A stretch of DNA of 64,000 nucleotides from assembly GCA_035363115.1 (NCBI GenBank), contig DAOSEM010000009.1, positions 86,967-150,966 of the forward strand, in the 5' to 3' direction. How positions within the stretch are numbered: the stretch's first letter is position 1; every line of letters begins with the position of its first letter. The notes under the pieces were generated by a model. That model was not told the DNA's origin. It made no database searches and was given only the letters and a program-made list of their open reading frames with translations. This document shows, one piece after another, positions 10,133 through 25,322 of this stretch. The position numbers and the translations under genes are program-made. The stretch comes from Syntrophales bacterium (GTDB lineage Bacteria; Desulfobacterota; Syntrophia; Syntrophales; PHBD01).

Positions 10133-10136
<4 letters not shown>
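9264..10136 (+). CDS. Extracytoplasmic solute-binding protein, family 3
   Basis: 290 residues. An N-terminal hydrophobic segment (about 9-26) serves as signal peptide or anchor. The type 3 periplasmic-binding fold follows (VIRIGYSVEAPYAFLKPDG, then a GRIDVIAAGMFITPERARRVRFSEP block). Such domains bind amino acids or similar small polar ligands. No ABC permease or ATPase follows. Instead its stop overlaps the start of a giant membrane kinase (ATGA, 10133-10136). It therefore probably acts as a ligand-sensing partner of that kinase rather than in transport. Confidence 0.82.
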
Positions 10137-15538
<5,402 letters not shown>

Positions 15539-15554
15539 ACATGAGGAGGTGATC

Positions 15555-16589
15555 ATGTCAATGGGCGAACCGAAGGAAAAGCAGACGGTCCTGATCGCGG
15601 ACGACGCACCGGAAAACCTGGCCCTGATGAGCAGCATCCTCAAGGATCAATACAACATCAAGATGGCCAACAACGGCGAACGGGCGCTGAAGCTCGCGAT
15701 GACCGGAACGCCGCTCGATATTATCCTGCTGGACGTCATGATGCCCGGCATGGATGGGCACGAGGTCTGCCGTCTCCTGAAGGAAAATGTCAACACCCGG
15801 AAAATCCCGGTCATCTTCGTCACTTCCAGAGACGATGTACAAGACGAGTCCCTGGGGTTCGCCATCGGAGCCGAAGATTACATCACCAAGCCCGTAAGTC
15901 CCCCTATCGTCCGGGCCCGGGTGGCCACCCACCTGGCTCTCTACAACCAGCGCAAAAGCCTCGAAGACGAGGTACGGAAGCGCACCGAGGAGATCGAGGA
16001 AACCCGCCTGGAGATCATTCGCCGGCTCGGGCGGGCTGCGGAATATAGAGACAACGAAACGGGCATGCACGTCATCCGCATGAGCAATTACTGCCGCCTT
16101 CTCGCTATGGCGCTCGGCATGTCCCAGGATGAGGCCGACCTGATCCTCTTCGCCAGCCCGATGCACGACGTGGGGAAAATCGGCATCCCCGACAAAGTCC
16201 TCCTGAAGCCGGGCCCACTGGATGAAGAGGAGTGGACGATTATGAAACGGCATTGCCTGTACGGGACAAGGATCATCGGGGAGCATAAATCCCCTCTCCT
16301 GAAGGTGGCCGGCGTGATTGCCCTGGAGCATCACGAACGTTGGGACGGCAAAGGATATCCGAGAGGGCTTTCGGAAACCGACATCGACCTCTACGCCCGC
16401 ATCACGGCCGTTTCCGATGTTTTCGACGCCTTGACCAGTTGGCGACCCTACAAGGAGCCCTGGCCCGTGGACAGGGCCGTTCAGCATATGAAGAATGAGC
16501 AAGGCCGTCACTTCGATCCGGATCTTATCGCGATCTTTACGGAAAGATTGCCCGCCATTCTGGAAATCAGGAAGCGTTTCCTTGATTGA
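15555..16589 (+). CDS. Response regulator with HD-GYP c-di-GMP phosphodiesterase domain
   Basis: 344 residues. The receiver has Asp60 (ILLDVMMPGMDG). A short coiled linker follows, then an HD-GYP domain with His204-Asp205 (HDVGKIGIPD), HHERWDGKGYPRGL and the GYP loop. HD-GYP enzymes hydrolyse cyclic di-GMP. The ATG at 15555 is chosen because AGGAGGT sits just upstream (15543-15549); the in-frame GTG at 15549 is too close to that SD. The gene follows the giant kinase by 16 nt, so it is the obvious output of the phosphorelay. Confidence 0.92.
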   Translation: MSMGEPKEKQTVLIADDAPENLALMSSILKDQYNIKMANNGERALKLAMTGTPLDIILLDVMMPGMDGHEVCRLLKENVNTRKIPVIFVTSRDDVQDESLGFAIGAEDYITKPVSPPIVRARVATHLALYNQRKSLEDEVRKRTEEIEETRLEIIRRLGRAAEYRDNETGMHVIRMSNYCRLLAMALGMSQDEADLILFASPMHDVGKIGIPDKVLLKPGPLDEEEWTIMKRHCLYGTRIIGEHKSPLLKVAGVIALEHHERWDGKGYPRGLSETDIDLYARITAVSDVFDALTSWRPYKEPWPVDRAVQHMKNEQGRHFDPDLIAIFTERLPAILEIRKRFLD

Positions 16590-16620
16590 GCACCCATGAA
16601 TCCGGAACCAACCGGACCGC

Positions 16621-17589
16621 TCAGATCCTGTTGATGTACCTGAGAATCATCAGGAGCCCGTCATCCCGCCAGCGGCTGATCTCCTCCGGGGTCCGGCCCG
16701 TGGATGGATCCCGCTTCTCGATGGCCTGCAGCACTTCTTCGTGAGCCTTGTCCATCCAGCCGGTGGGCCATTTGTACCAGGTGGCCATGTCCTCCCACCA
16801 CCACTCCACCGCCGGACCGATTCGCGTCAGCAACCCCCGGATTCCATGCATGCCGCCATTGAGATGGTAGCCCAGATTCGGCCCCGTCAGAAAGTAGCGA
16901 ATCCCCGGCCCTAAGCTGATGGCCTTGTCCACGTCCTCCAGGGAGCATGCGCCGCACATGACCAGGTCGACGGCCTCCCGGTAGAGGGCAGCGGCAAGCC
17001 TGTTGGCGATGAAGCCGAAGGCTTCCTTCCTGAGCACAATGGGTGCCTTCCCGATGGAGTGGAAGAAATCACATGTCTTTTGTACGGTCTCCTCCGATGT
17101 CTCCCTTCCCTTCCCGATCTCGACGAGAGGAATCAGGTGGGCCGGATTGTACGGATGCGCCACGATGCACCGCTCGGGAAAGGCCGAATCCGCAGCGATT
17201 TCCGTGATGAATAGCCCGGAGGTACTGCTGGCGAAGATGGCGTCCGGGGAGGCGTATCGATCCACTTCCGCCAGAAGATCCCGCTTGACCTCAAAGTCGT
17301 CCGGCGCGGCTTCCTGAACAAAATCGACACCCGAGAGCGCCTCTTCGAGGCAGGTTGTATAAGACGCCCTCCCCAGGGCTCCCTCCTTCTCATCGGGATT
17401 CAGAACGCCCTTGTTGACGAGAAAGTCCAGGTTGGCCTCGATCCGCTTCCGTGCGGTCTGCAGGCAGTCATTATGGATGTCGTAGACATTGACGGGCAGG
17501 TCTCTCCAGAGAAAGTTGGTCGCCCAGCTCGACCCAATGACACCGCCGCCCCCCAACACCGCCACCTTCCAGCCTTCTGCTCCTTCCAT
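16621..17589 (-). CDS. 3-hydroxyacyl-CoA dehydrogenase family protein (L-carnitine dehydrogenase-like)
   Basis: 322 residues. The N-terminal NAD-binding glycine motif is GGGGVIGSSWA, and the catalytic-region HPYNPAHLIPLVEI resembles L-carnitine/L-gulonate 3-dehydrogenases (lambda-crystallin group) more than FadB-type enzymes. It oxidises a 3-hydroxy acid or its CoA ester with NAD; the substrate is not deducible. AAGGAGG stands 7-8 nt before the ATG. It lies downstream of the CoA-transferase on the same strand but is separated by ~550 nt with a terminator-like hairpin, so it is probably transcribed separately. Confidence 0.8.
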   Translation of the reverse strand: MEGAEGWKVAVLGGGGVIGSSWATNFLWRDLPVNVYDIHNDCLQTARKRIEANLDFLVNKGVLNPDEKEGALGRASYTTCLEEALSGVDFVQEAAPDDFEVKRDLLAEVDRYASPDAIFASSTSGLFITEIAADSAFPERCIVAHPYNPAHLIPLVEIGKGRETSEETVQKTCDFFHSIGKAPIVLRKEAFGFIANRLAAALYREAVDLVMCGACSLEDVDKAISLGPGIRYFLTGPNLGYHLNGGMHGIRGLLTRIGPAVEWWWEDMATWYKWPTGWMDKAHEEVLQAIEKRDPSTGRTPEEISRWRDDGLLMILRYINRI

Positions 17590-17649
17590 ACCCTTTTCCT
17601 CCTTAACCGTTATCAGGCAAGCGACCCGGCTCGTCCTGAAAGCAGCGAC

Positions 17650-17685
17650 AAAAAAACCCCGTCATCTTCCGATTGGCGGGGTTTT
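17650..17685 (-). terminator. Rho-independent terminator-like hairpin, minus strand
   Basis: Perfect 9-bp stem: AAAACCCCG (17653-17661) pairs with CGGGGTTTT (17677-17685). Read on the minus strand, the stem is followed by a run of seven T (complement of 17650-17656). It would end transcripts from the CoA-transferase gene upstream on that strand. The rest of 17590-18138 shows no convincing gene. Confidence 0.6.
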
Positions 17686-18138
17686 CCTGGCTCTTCCTCG
17701 AGTACATCCTTCGAGGACTCCCTGTTCCATTAGAGGGATTTCTGTTTCCGGATGAACGTGAAGACATCCGTTTCAACCCACTTGACCCAATTTCTTTTCC
17801 TCTTTCTGTTTTTCATCTTTTAATCCCCCCGCAGCCTTCATCCTCCACGGATGAATCATGCCCTTGCGGCCTTCCGCCGCAACGTCCCGTCCGGGACCGG
17901 CCGGATGGCCCGCGGATCTCCCGGACGGCCCATTAAGCCTGAGTCCTTGCAGATGAGTGGGGAGTTTATATATCCCCCCATCCAATGATACTCTGAAGCC
18001 GAATCGCCTTGAGGGCAAGCAGACTCCGTCTGAATCCCGCTACAGATTTCTGCGATGAAATCTTAAGTAGTATTGGTTCTTTTCATGGGAAAAGTGCCGA
18101 TGATCCCATTCGTTTCCGATCCGTGCAAGAGCGGGCCG

Positions 18139-19656
18139 CTACTTTCCGCTCTGGTATCCCTGATCCCAATCGTAGCCCCAGACGGCGCTTCCCATGGGGA
18201 TCTTGTAATTGCGGCGCTCCTCGTAGGCCGGGTAACGGCGCCCTCCGCCCTCTGCCGGCAGCATGGAGACGGGGAACTTTGGCGGCAGGAGGCCGTTCGT
18301 ACGGGCTTCCTTCTCCAGCCATTCCCGGTCGTCCGGGTGGGCGATGGAGATCAGCGCCGCCGCACGCTCGTAGCCGCTCAAGCCGCGGAGATTCACCATG
18401 CCGAACTCGGTGCAGACGTAATTGGCAAACTGGGCCGGCACGTCCACCGTCGAGCCCGTTGGAAGGAACGGTACGATGCGGGCGGTGCCGTGCTTGCTCC
18501 GGGACGTCATGGCCGCGACGCCGCGGCCGCCCCGGGACTGGGCGCAGAATACATGGAACTGGAAGAAGCCACCCGTGGATGAAATCGGGCGCTTTTCATA
18601 GAAGCCCGTGGAGATCTGGCCCAGGAGATCGACGGCCACGCAGTTGTTGATCGAGATCATGTTGTCGATCCGGGTCAGGACGTTCAGGTTGTTCGTGTAG
18701 TCGATATCGTAGACGGCCATGGACTGGTTCCGGTGGATCGTGTCGTAGTACCACTTCACATCCACGGGGAAGGCGAAGGTGTAGACGCTCTTGCCCCGGT
18801 CGAGGCTCTTATAGGCATTCGTCACCTGGCCGGACTCGATCATCTTGATGAGGCCGAAGTTCATCATCTCCGTGTGGACGCCCAGGTCCTTGAACCCGGC
18901 ATCCGCCATGGCGGCGACGCAGGCCGAGGGCAGCGAACCGATGCCGAGCTGGATGATGTCCCGGTCCCGCATGATCTGCATGACGTTCTTCGCGATCTCC
19001 TGCTCGACGGAGCTGGGTTGGATGGCCTTCTCGTTCACCTGGGGCCACATATGCTTTTCACAGTCCACCTCGACCCAGTAGTCGATGTCGTCGATGTGGA
19101 TCGTGTTGTAGCGGCCGCCTTCCGCCCAGGGGTAGTCGGAGCGCACCTCGAAGACGATCTTCTTGGCGGTCTGCCGGAAGATGTTGCAGTTGTTCGTCCC
19201 ATAGGACATGTTGAAATAGCCGTGCTCGTCTGGGGCCGTCGTCGCGTTGAACCACCAGTCCATCCCGCGCTTCTCCTTGATGGCGTTGGCAAACCGGTAG
19301 TGATGGGCGTGCATTCCGTAGGCCCAGCCCCACTGGGCCCAGTCGGTGACGTTGTTCGTGTCCCGAGCCTTGCGGTTCCAGGGGAAAAAGAAGAATTCAT
19401 GGATGGTGTGAAATTCCTGGTGGGGATCGATCTGTTGAAGCTCCGGATGGGGATAGAACATTGCATGCATCCAGAACTCGATGTCTTTCAACCGGCCGGG
19501 GCCGTCGCCCAGCCGCCTGGCTACCGCCTCGGTGCAGACCGTGGAGTCGCCGCCGGTGCTTCCGTGGTTGATCCAGTCTCCCGACTTGACCATCTCCGCG
19601 ATCTGTTCGGGTGTCCTTTTCTTGTCCCTGATCTTCTGCTGAACCGGTGTCGTCAT
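18139..19656 (-). CDS. Acetyl-CoA hydrolase/CoA-transferase family protein
   Basis: 505 residues of the acetate/4-hydroxybutyrate CoA-transferase family. Visible landmarks are DWINHGSTGG near the N-terminus, the presumed catalytic glutamate in LGVHTEMMNFG, QISTGFYEKRPISSTGG and the C-terminal YVCTEFGMVNLRGLSGYERAAALI. It moves CoA between a short-chain acid and acetate or another acceptor, as in butyrate-type fermentation or syntrophic fatty-acid use. The ATG at 19656 has CAGGAG upstream and fits the family start better than the longer frame to 19728. Confidence 0.85.
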   Translation of the reverse strand: MTTPVQQKIRDKKRTPEQIAEMVKSGDWINHGSTGGDSTVCTEAVARRLGDGPGRLKDIEFWMHAMFYPHPELQQIDPHQEFHTIHEFFFFPWNRKARDTNNVTDWAQWGWAYGMHAHHYRFANAIKEKRGMDWWFNATTAPDEHGYFNMSYGTNNCNIFRQTAKKIVFEVRSDYPWAEGGRYNTIHIDDIDYWVEVDCEKHMWPQVNEKAIQPSSVEQEIAKNVMQIMRDRDIIQLGIGSLPSACVAAMADAGFKDLGVHTEMMNFGLIKMIESGQVTNAYKSLDRGKSVYTFAFPVDVKWYYDTIHRNQSMAVYDIDYTNNLNVLTRIDNMISINNCVAVDLLGQISTGFYEKRPISSTGGFFQFHVFCAQSRGGRGVAAMTSRSKHGTARIVPFLPTGSTVDVPAQFANYVCTEFGMVNLRGLSGYERAAALISIAHPDDREWLEKEARTNGLLPPKFPVSMLPAEGGGRRYPAYEERRNYKIPMGSAVWGYDWDQGYQSGK

Positions 19657-20211
19657 GTTGATTCTCCTGTTGACGTTTATTGAACCGCCACGGCGGATGA
19701 ACGATCGCCGTGTCCCAATGGTGGTCATTCCATATTTTTCATTCGCCGTGCCGGATCGTCACCATCCGGACCACCCGGATATCCCCGGAGGGAAGGACCG
19801 CATTCTGGCTGTCCAACCGGCCGTTGGGTGGTTTTTCTATGGTGACCGTTGTCTTTGTTGGAATGACGGGGTGGCAAGACGGACGCCTTACGGGAAAGGG
19901 AGGAGGCCGGCCAGGCTTCAACCGGCCCCCTCCTCAGGAGGGATTTGTTCATAAAGCGGCATGGTCGCCTACTCTGTGGCCCGGATATCTTCTTTCTGTT
20001 TCGTGCCACAGATTGAGGCCGATGCCTTGGTTAGGCCATTCGATTCCGTCTGAATTTCCCTGCGGACTCCGGGCATTGTTCAGCAAGAATCAGGAGACAT
20101 ACCGCCCGGACGGGCAGTCACGATTCCAATCGTCTTTGATCCTATGTCACCGAGAGCAGCCTCCGCTGCCCGGGCCGTCCGGCTCGGGATTTGGTCACGA
20201 TCACTATTGAT
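19657..20211. other. Intergenic region without a convincing gene
   Basis: About 550 nt between divergent genes. It has a GC-rich imperfect hairpin near 19898-19934 (GGAGGCCGG opposite CCGGCC...CCTCC) without a T-run. ORFs here lack SDs and family features. The kinase promoter begins at 20212. Confidence 0.5.
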
Positions 20212-20241
20212 TTGACTCATAAAGTGGTTCCCGTTTATGCT
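20212..20241 (+). promoter_or_regulatory. Candidate sigma70 promoter of the kinase at 20290
   Basis: TTGACT at 20212-20217, 18-nt spacer, TATGCT at 20236-20241. The expected transcript start is ~40 nt before the ATG. Confidence 0.45.
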
Positions 20242-20289
20242 TTTCCTGCGTTCCGGACACCGGCCCTACCGTGAACAGGGAGTCCCGAT

Positions 20290-23271
20290 ATGACGCAGCG
20301 AACAAAATCCTGGTTTGTAAGAGAAGGATTCCGCGCGTGGCTGATCGGCATGATCGCAGCGGTGCTGATCGTCGGGACGATATTGACATGGTGGATGGTG
20401 CAGCGGGTCGATCGGGAGATGCGCGAAGTCCTGCTGCTGGAAGCGCGCCTTGTGGAGCGAGCGCTGAACCACAACAGGATCAAGACCCTCACCGGCACGG
20501 ATGCCGACCTTGACAATCCCGATTACGGCCGGCTCAAGGAGCAGCTCTCCCTGATCCGAAAGGATCATAAGAATTGCAGATTCCTGTACCTGATGGGCCG
20601 CAGGGCCGACGGGAATCTTTTCATCTATGTTGATTCCGAACCCACCGATTCGAAGGACTACTCCCCCCCCGGACAGTTATACCGTGAGGCGCCCGAAGGG
20701 TATCGGCGTGTCTTCGACACCAGGGAACATGCCGCCGTAGGCCCGGTATCCGATCGCTGGGGCAGATGGATCACGGCACTGGTTCCTGTCATCGATCCGG
20801 CGACGAACAGTCTGGTCGCGGTGATGGGCATGGACATCGACGCCCGCACCTGGAAAACGGATCTGGCCGTCAATGCCGCCCTCCCCGCAAGCTCGATGCT
20901 GGCACTCATGATCACCCTCGCTTCCCTTATTTTCACGGTCCGCTCCATGTCGAGACTTCGGAAAAGCGAAATCCTCCACGAGACCATCCTTGAAACCACA
21001 GGCACCGCAATTCTGATTATCGAAGAGGATATGACGATATCCTTTGTCAACAAAGAGTTCGAAAAGATGATCGGTTATCCGCAACAGGAAGTCGTGGAGA
21101 GGATGAAATGGACGGAATTCGTCACGGAGGCCGATCGGGAATGGATGATTCGTCAACATAATCTGCGAAGAACGGCGGATACGAATGTTGCCAGAAAGAA
21201 TTATGAATTCCGGCTTGTGAATCGGGAAGGTCGCATCAAGGATGTCTACCTGGTAATATCGATGATCCCGGGAACGAAAAAGAGCGTGGCATCCTTGATC
21301 GACCTCACCGATGTGAAGGACGCGCAGGAAGCGCTGAAGCAATCCGAGTCGTGGTACCGGACGCTTTTTGAAAACACGGGCACTGCAACGGTCATCCTGG
21401 AGGAGGATACAACGATCAGTTTCGCCAATGCAGAGTTTGTGGCGATGTCCGGTTATGCCAAGGAGGAAATCGAGGGAAAGAAGAGCTGGACGGACTTCAC
21501 CTTCCGGGAAGACCTGGACGACATGCTGACAAGACACCGGCAGCGCAGGGCAAATGGCGAACCGCCGCTGAAGCAATACGAATTTCGGTTTGTCGATAAA
21601 GGGGGCCGGATCAGGAACATCTTCCTCCACGTGGACATCATTCCAGGCACCAAGAAAAGCATTGCAGCCCTTCTCGACATAACAGACCGCAAGAAGGCGG
21701 AAGAGTCCCTGAAGGAAGCGCAGAGACAAATGGCTGATATCATAGATTTTCTCCCGGACTCAACGTTCGTTATCGACAAGGCCGGCCGGGTGATCGCCTG
21801 GAACCGCGCCATCGAGGCCCTGACGGGGGTCGGGAAGGAGAACATGCTCGGCAAGGGTGACCGGGAGTACACCCTGCCCTTCTACGGAGAGAGAAGGTCC
21901 ACCCTGATCGACCTGGTGCTTCTGCCAAGAGAGGAAGTCGACAAGAGCGGCAACACCATCAAGTGGCAGGGAAATGTGCTCACCGGGGAATTGCACATAG
22001 CCAGCCTCGCCGGAAGGGAAGTATATCTGCTGGGTACGGCGTCCATTCTCTACGATACGAAAGGATCGGTGGTCGGGGCCATTGAAACAATCAGGGACGT
22101 TACGGAGCGCGTCCGTATGGAACACCAGTTCCACCAGGCCCAGAAGATGGAGGCCATCGGCGCACTTGCCGGCGGCATCGCCCATGACTTCAACAACATC
22201 CTGGGCGCGATCATGGGCTACACGGAGTTGTACAGGGAGCAGGTCCGGGATCGTCCGAAGGTATATCACGCCATGGGAGAGATCTTCCATGCGACCTGCC
22301 GGGCCAGGGATCTGGTGCAGCAGATCCTGACCTTCAGCCGCCGGACGGCGCAGGAGAGACGGCCAATCGCCGTGATCCCGATCATTCAGGAGGTCGCCAG
22401 GTTCATCCGGGCATCACTGCCCAAAACCATCGAAATCAGGCAGACGCTGAACGTGTCGTCGGATATGATCCTGGCGGACGATACCCAGGTCCACCAGGTA
22501 TTGATGAACCTGTGCACGAACGCCGGGCAGGCAATGGCTGACACGGGAGGGATCCTGGAGATCGGCCTGGAGGAGGTTTTTATCGGCGATGAGGAGCAGT
22601 TGCATTTCCCGTCTCTTACGATCGGCCGGTACCTGAAGCTGGACGTCCGGGATACAGGCCACGGCATCCCGCAGGAGGACCTGGGAAAGATCTTCGACCC
22701 ATACTTCACGACGAAAGGGAAAGGTGAGGGAACGGGCCTGGGACTGGCGGTTGTCCACGGCATCGTCAAGGAGCACGGCGGGGAAGTCAAGGTATACAGC
22801 GAGATTGGAACAGGCTCGCTCTTCAGCATCTATCTGCCGCTGATGGAAAAGCCGGCCGATATCGTCCAGCCCCCGGTGGCGCCCCCTCTTACAGGAGGGA
22901 ACGAACGGATCCTGTTCATCGATGACGAAGAGCCTCTGGCCGATCTGGGAAAGGAGTTCCTCGAAGGTCTCGGGTACCGGGTTGTTGCCGAAACCGACCC
23001 CCTCAAGGCAGTCGAGGAATTCCGCAGGAACCGCGACAACTTCGATCTGGTGATCACCGACAAGACCATGCCGCACATGACGGGTTTCGACGTGGTGCGG
23101 GAATTGCGCAAAATCCGGGCGGACATTCCCGTCGTCCTGTGCTCCGGCTTCCAGGAAAAAGAGGACCTGGAGAAGCAAACCGCTCTTGGGATCCGCTTTT
23201 TCATCATGAAGCCCGTTCGAATGCACGAACTGGCCGAAACCGTTCGCACTGCCCTGAACAGAACGGGATGA
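20290..23271 (+). CDS. Membrane hybrid histidine kinase (sensor-PAS-PAS-PAS-HK-REC)
   Basis: 993 residues. TM1 spans about 18-38 and TM2 about 198-220, around a periplasmic sensor of unrecognised type. Two PAS domains closely resemble each other (both contain an ETTGTAILIIEED / ENTGTATVILEED-type start, a MIPGTKKS / IIPGTKKS end and DLTD / DITD), pointing to internal duplication. A third PAS (~480-600) matches PAS2 of the kinase at 415. The phosphoacceptor is His632 (GGIAHDFNN), the ATPase motifs are DTGHGI and GTGLGLAVVHG, and the receiver has Asp924 (LVITDKTMPHMTG). The core is a close paralogue of the kinase at 6452. Confidence 0.9.
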   Translation: MTQRTKSWFVREGFRAWLIGMIAAVLIVGTILTWWMVQRVDREMREVLLLEARLVERALNHNRIKTLTGTDADLDNPDYGRLKEQLSLIRKDHKNCRFLYLMGRRADGNLFIYVDSEPTDSKDYSPPGQLYREAPEGYRRVFDTREHAAVGPVSDRWGRWITALVPVIDPATNSLVAVMGMDIDARTWKTDLAVNAALPASSMLALMITLASLIFTVRSMSRLRKSEILHETILETTGTAILIIEEDMTISFVNKEFEKMIGYPQQEVVERMKWTEFVTEADREWMIRQHNLRRTADTNVARKNYEFRLVNREGRIKDVYLVISMIPGTKKSVASLIDLTDVKDAQEALKQSESWYRTLFENTGTATVILEEDTTISFANAEFVAMSGYAKEEIEGKKSWTDFTFREDLDDMLTRHRQRRANGEPPLKQYEFRFVDKGGRIRNIFLHVDIIPGTKKSIAALLDITDRKKAEESLKEAQRQMADIIDFLPDSTFVIDKAGRVIAWNRAIEALTGVGKENMLGKGDREYTLPFYGERRSTLIDLVLLPREEVDKSGNTIKWQGNVLTGELHIASLAGREVYLLGTASILYDTKGSVVGAIETIRDVTERVRMEHQFHQAQKMEAIGALAGGIAHDFNNILGAIMGYTELYREQVRDRPKVYHAMGEIFHATCRARDLVQQILTFSRRTAQERRPIAVIPIIQEVARFIRASLPKTIEIRQTLNVSSDMILADDTQVHQVLMNLCTNAGQAMADTGGILEIGLEEVFIGDEEQLHFPSLTIGRYLKLDVRDTGHGIPQEDLGKIFDPYFTTKGKGEGTGLGLAVVHGIVKEHGGEVKVYSEIGTGSLFSIYLPLMEKPADIVQPPVAPPLTGGNERILFIDDEEPLADLGKEFLEGLGYRVVAETDPLKAVEEFRRNRDNFDLVITDKTMPHMTGFDVVRELRKIRADIPVVLCSGFQEKEDLEKQTALGIRFFIMKPVRMHELAETVRTALNRTG

Positions 23272-23345
23272 TCCGTTCCATGACGGCAATCATCAGCACG
23301 CTATGGTTTTGTTCTTCTGCAATGCGAGGGCTCTTCTCTCCCCAT

Positions 23346-23948
23346 TCAGATTGTTTTCAGCACCAGTTTTTCCCGCGTGAGGCGCGGCCTTGCCCGGGGC
23401 GACTGATCGGGATGACCCACGGGCAGGAGGACCACCGGGTGGATATTTCCGTCCAAGGCCAGTTCGCTCTTGAGCTTTCCGCGATCAAACCTGCCTATCC
23501 AGCAGCTTCCCAGCCCCATGTCCACCGCTTTGAGGACGATGTGCTCCACGGCGATCGCGACGTTCATGGAGAGATAAGCCTTGACCGCCTCCTCGTCCAT
23601 GACGGGAACGACGGCAGCCGAGTCGTTCATGTCGACATCCACCCCTTCGAAAACACCCTCCCGCAACAGTTCCTCGACCCGTCCGTCCCTGGCTGTCATG
23701 GCCGTCAGTTCGGCGCAGCACACGAAGATGACCGCCGCCTTCACAATGAATTTATAGGGCGTGCACCGGCCGATGGCTTCCTTGGCAACGCGTGACTGAG
23801 CAACGACAAACCGGGCCGGCTGGACGTTGGACCCTGAAGGGGCAAGCCTGGCCGCTTCGAGAAGCAAGTCGACGGCATCGGCCGGAATGTCCTCCTCCCG
23901 GAATCTGCGAATGCTCCGTCGTGACGCGACAACCTCTGTGAATTCCAT
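23346..23948 (-). CDS. Nitroreductase family FMN oxidoreductase
   Basis: About 200 residues. The start MEFTEVVASRRSIRRF carries the FMN-contacting Arg-Arg-Ser pattern, and LLEAARLAPSGSNVQPARFVV and LKAVDMGLGSCWIGRF are further family landmarks. It reduces a nitro/quinone-type or other electrophilic substrate with NAD(P)H; the physiological substrate is unknown. GGAGGT lies upstream of two consecutive ATGs (23951 and 23948). The second gives better spacing. It converges on the kinase at 20290 and is transcribed alone. Confidence 0.85.
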   Translation of the reverse strand: MEFTEVVASRRSIRRFREEDIPADAVDLLLEAARLAPSGSNVQPARFVVAQSRVAKEAIGRCTPYKFIVKAAVIFVCCAELTAMTARDGRVEELLREGVFEGVDVDMNDSAAVVPVMDEEAVKAYLSMNVAIAVEHIVLKAVDMGLGSCWIGRFDRGKLKSELALDGNIHPVVLLPVGHPDQSPRARPRLTREKLVLKTI

Positions 23949-24017
23949 CATAGCACCTCCAAGCATAGGGTACGCCTCATCTGGTATCGTTCCTTCCTGC
24001 ATCTGTCAAACGCGGAA

Positions 24018-24057
24018 GTGAATTCCATCCGGTGAATCCAGGTGGTGATTTCCATCC
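24018..24057. repeat. Imperfect 13-bp direct repeats, possibly an insertion-sequence end remnant
   Basis: GTGAATTCCATCC at 24018-24030 recurs as GTGATTTCCATCC at 24045-24057 (27-nt period), with a related GGTGAATCCAGGTG between them. Clustered short repeats of this kind are seen at ends of some IS21-type elements. No transposase is present, so this attribution is inference. Confidence 0.35.
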
Positions 24058-24292
24058 AAATGAGCTATTCACATTCAGCACGATTGCATTTGCCGAAAAG
24101 AAAGCGGTTGTTCCCCGTGTCAACGCATCCAATGTACCGGTTAAGAAAGAAGAGAGCAAACGCATCGATGTTAAGCCGGTAGAAGTGATGGGAGACCTCA
24201 AGGATTTGAATGATTCATCCGATCATTCGAACACGCCTGATTTGACGTCTGACGCAGAAAAGAGAGCAAATGACAAAAAGGGGAAAAAGTAA
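24032..24292 (+). pseudogene. Probable truncated gene for a small secreted Lys-rich protein
   Basis: The 86-codon frame begins at a GTG without an SD, inside the direct repeats. After ~12 residues it continues as ELFTFSTIAFAEKKAVV, which looks like the end of a signal peptide with an AFA cleavage site. A hydrophilic charged tail follows (SDAEKRANDKKGKK). The hydrophobic core and start of the signal peptide appear to be missing, as if the repeat element had replaced the 5' end. It may equally be a spurious ORF. Confidence 0.3.
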
Positions 24293-24479
24293 GCCGATCC
24301 CAACCCCGAAACGAACGATGCATCACCGTTTCTTGGACTACTTTCTATCACTGCGCTGCTTGTCTCGACCGCATACGTCTTCGACGTGAGTCCGGCCCAC
24401 TGGAACGCAGGCGGCAGGATATTCCGGAGGTGCGAGGCGGAGGAGAAGTGGCCAAAGCTCTGATCATTTCAAAGGGAAT

Positions 24480-25322
24480 ATGGCTCTGAAAGGCATCAAG
24501 GTCCGGGACAGCCGCTCCCGGGCCATTGTCAGGATCGGGAATTTCCTTGTCCGTCGCGGCATCCCCCGGGTGCAGATGACCATGATGGTGGCGGCGACAG
24601 GCCTGGCGGGCTTCCTTTTCTCCGCCGGGATGCTCCACCTGGGACTCCATTCTCTGTGGCTGCGATATCCCCTGGCCGTCCTCTTCGCCTACGGCGTTTT
24701 TCTCCTGCTCCTGCGCCTCTGGATTTATTACTGGCATCGAAGATTGTATCACCGGGAACCCTCATCAGGATCAGGCACGGACACGGTCTCCGACGATCTC
24801 CCCGTCGATCTGAATCTGCCGCTGGGCATTTCGTCAGCATCTCCGGCGGGCGCGGCTCCGGACGTGAGCGGCTTTGCCGGCGGCGATTCCGGCGGAGGAG
24901 GAGCCGAGGTCTCCCTCGCTGGGGGCGAGGCTTCTTCCGGCCGCATCCTCAACAGCCTCTCCGGAGCCACCGATTTCGATCTGGACTGTGACGAGCTGAT
25001 CGTCATCATTGTGGTTGCCGCCGCCGTCCTGGCCGCCGTCCTGTCAGCCGTTTACGTCATCGTCATTGCCCCGACATTCCTGGCGGAAATCCTCCTCGAC
25101 GGTGTTCTCGTTTCCGGCCTGTACCGGCACCTGAAAAAGGTGGAACAGCACTCCTGGCTGGAATCGGCCATCCGCCGCACCTGGATTCCTGTTACGGCCA
25201 CCGTCTGCATCTTTCTCATCCTGGGATTTGCATTCCACGCCTATGCCCCGAAGGCGAAGTCCATCGGAGAGGTGTGGAAGCATTATCAACAGACAAACAC
25301 CCTTCATTCAACTGGCACTTGA
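24480..25322 (+). CDS. Hypothetical membrane protein with glycine-rich cytoplasmic or lumenal loop
   Basis: 280 residues, four predicted membrane segments (about 33-53, 60-82, 176-198, 235-256). Between the second and third lies a long Ser/Gly/Asp-rich linker (around 95-160, including GGDSGGGGAEV). The family is not recognised. AAGGGA precedes the ATG. The gene ends 106 nt before the sigma54 activator and may be cotranscribed with it. Glycine-rich loops of this type occur in several uncharacterised bacterial membrane proteins. Confidence 0.6.
   Translation: MALKGIKVRDSRSRAIVRIGNFLVRRGIPRVQMTMMVAATGLAGFLFSAGMLHLGLHSLWLRYPLAVLFAYGVFLLLLRLWIYYWHRRLYHREPSSGSGTDTVSDDLPVDLNLPLGISSASPAGAAPDVSGFAGGDSGGGGAEVSLAGGEASSGRILNSLSGATDFDLDCDELIVIIVVAAAVLAAVLSAVYVIVIAPTFLAEILLDGVLVSGLYRHLKKVEQHSWLESAIRRTWIPVTATVCIFLILGFAFHAYAPKAKSIGEVWKHYQQTNTLHSTGT

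Noticed and set aside
19872..19886. TGGCAAG...GCC as a second sigma54 promoter
   Set aside because: Only the invariant GG and GC fit; the -12 element lacks TT, there are no enhancer repeats, and a better sigma70 promoter lies closer to the kinase gene.
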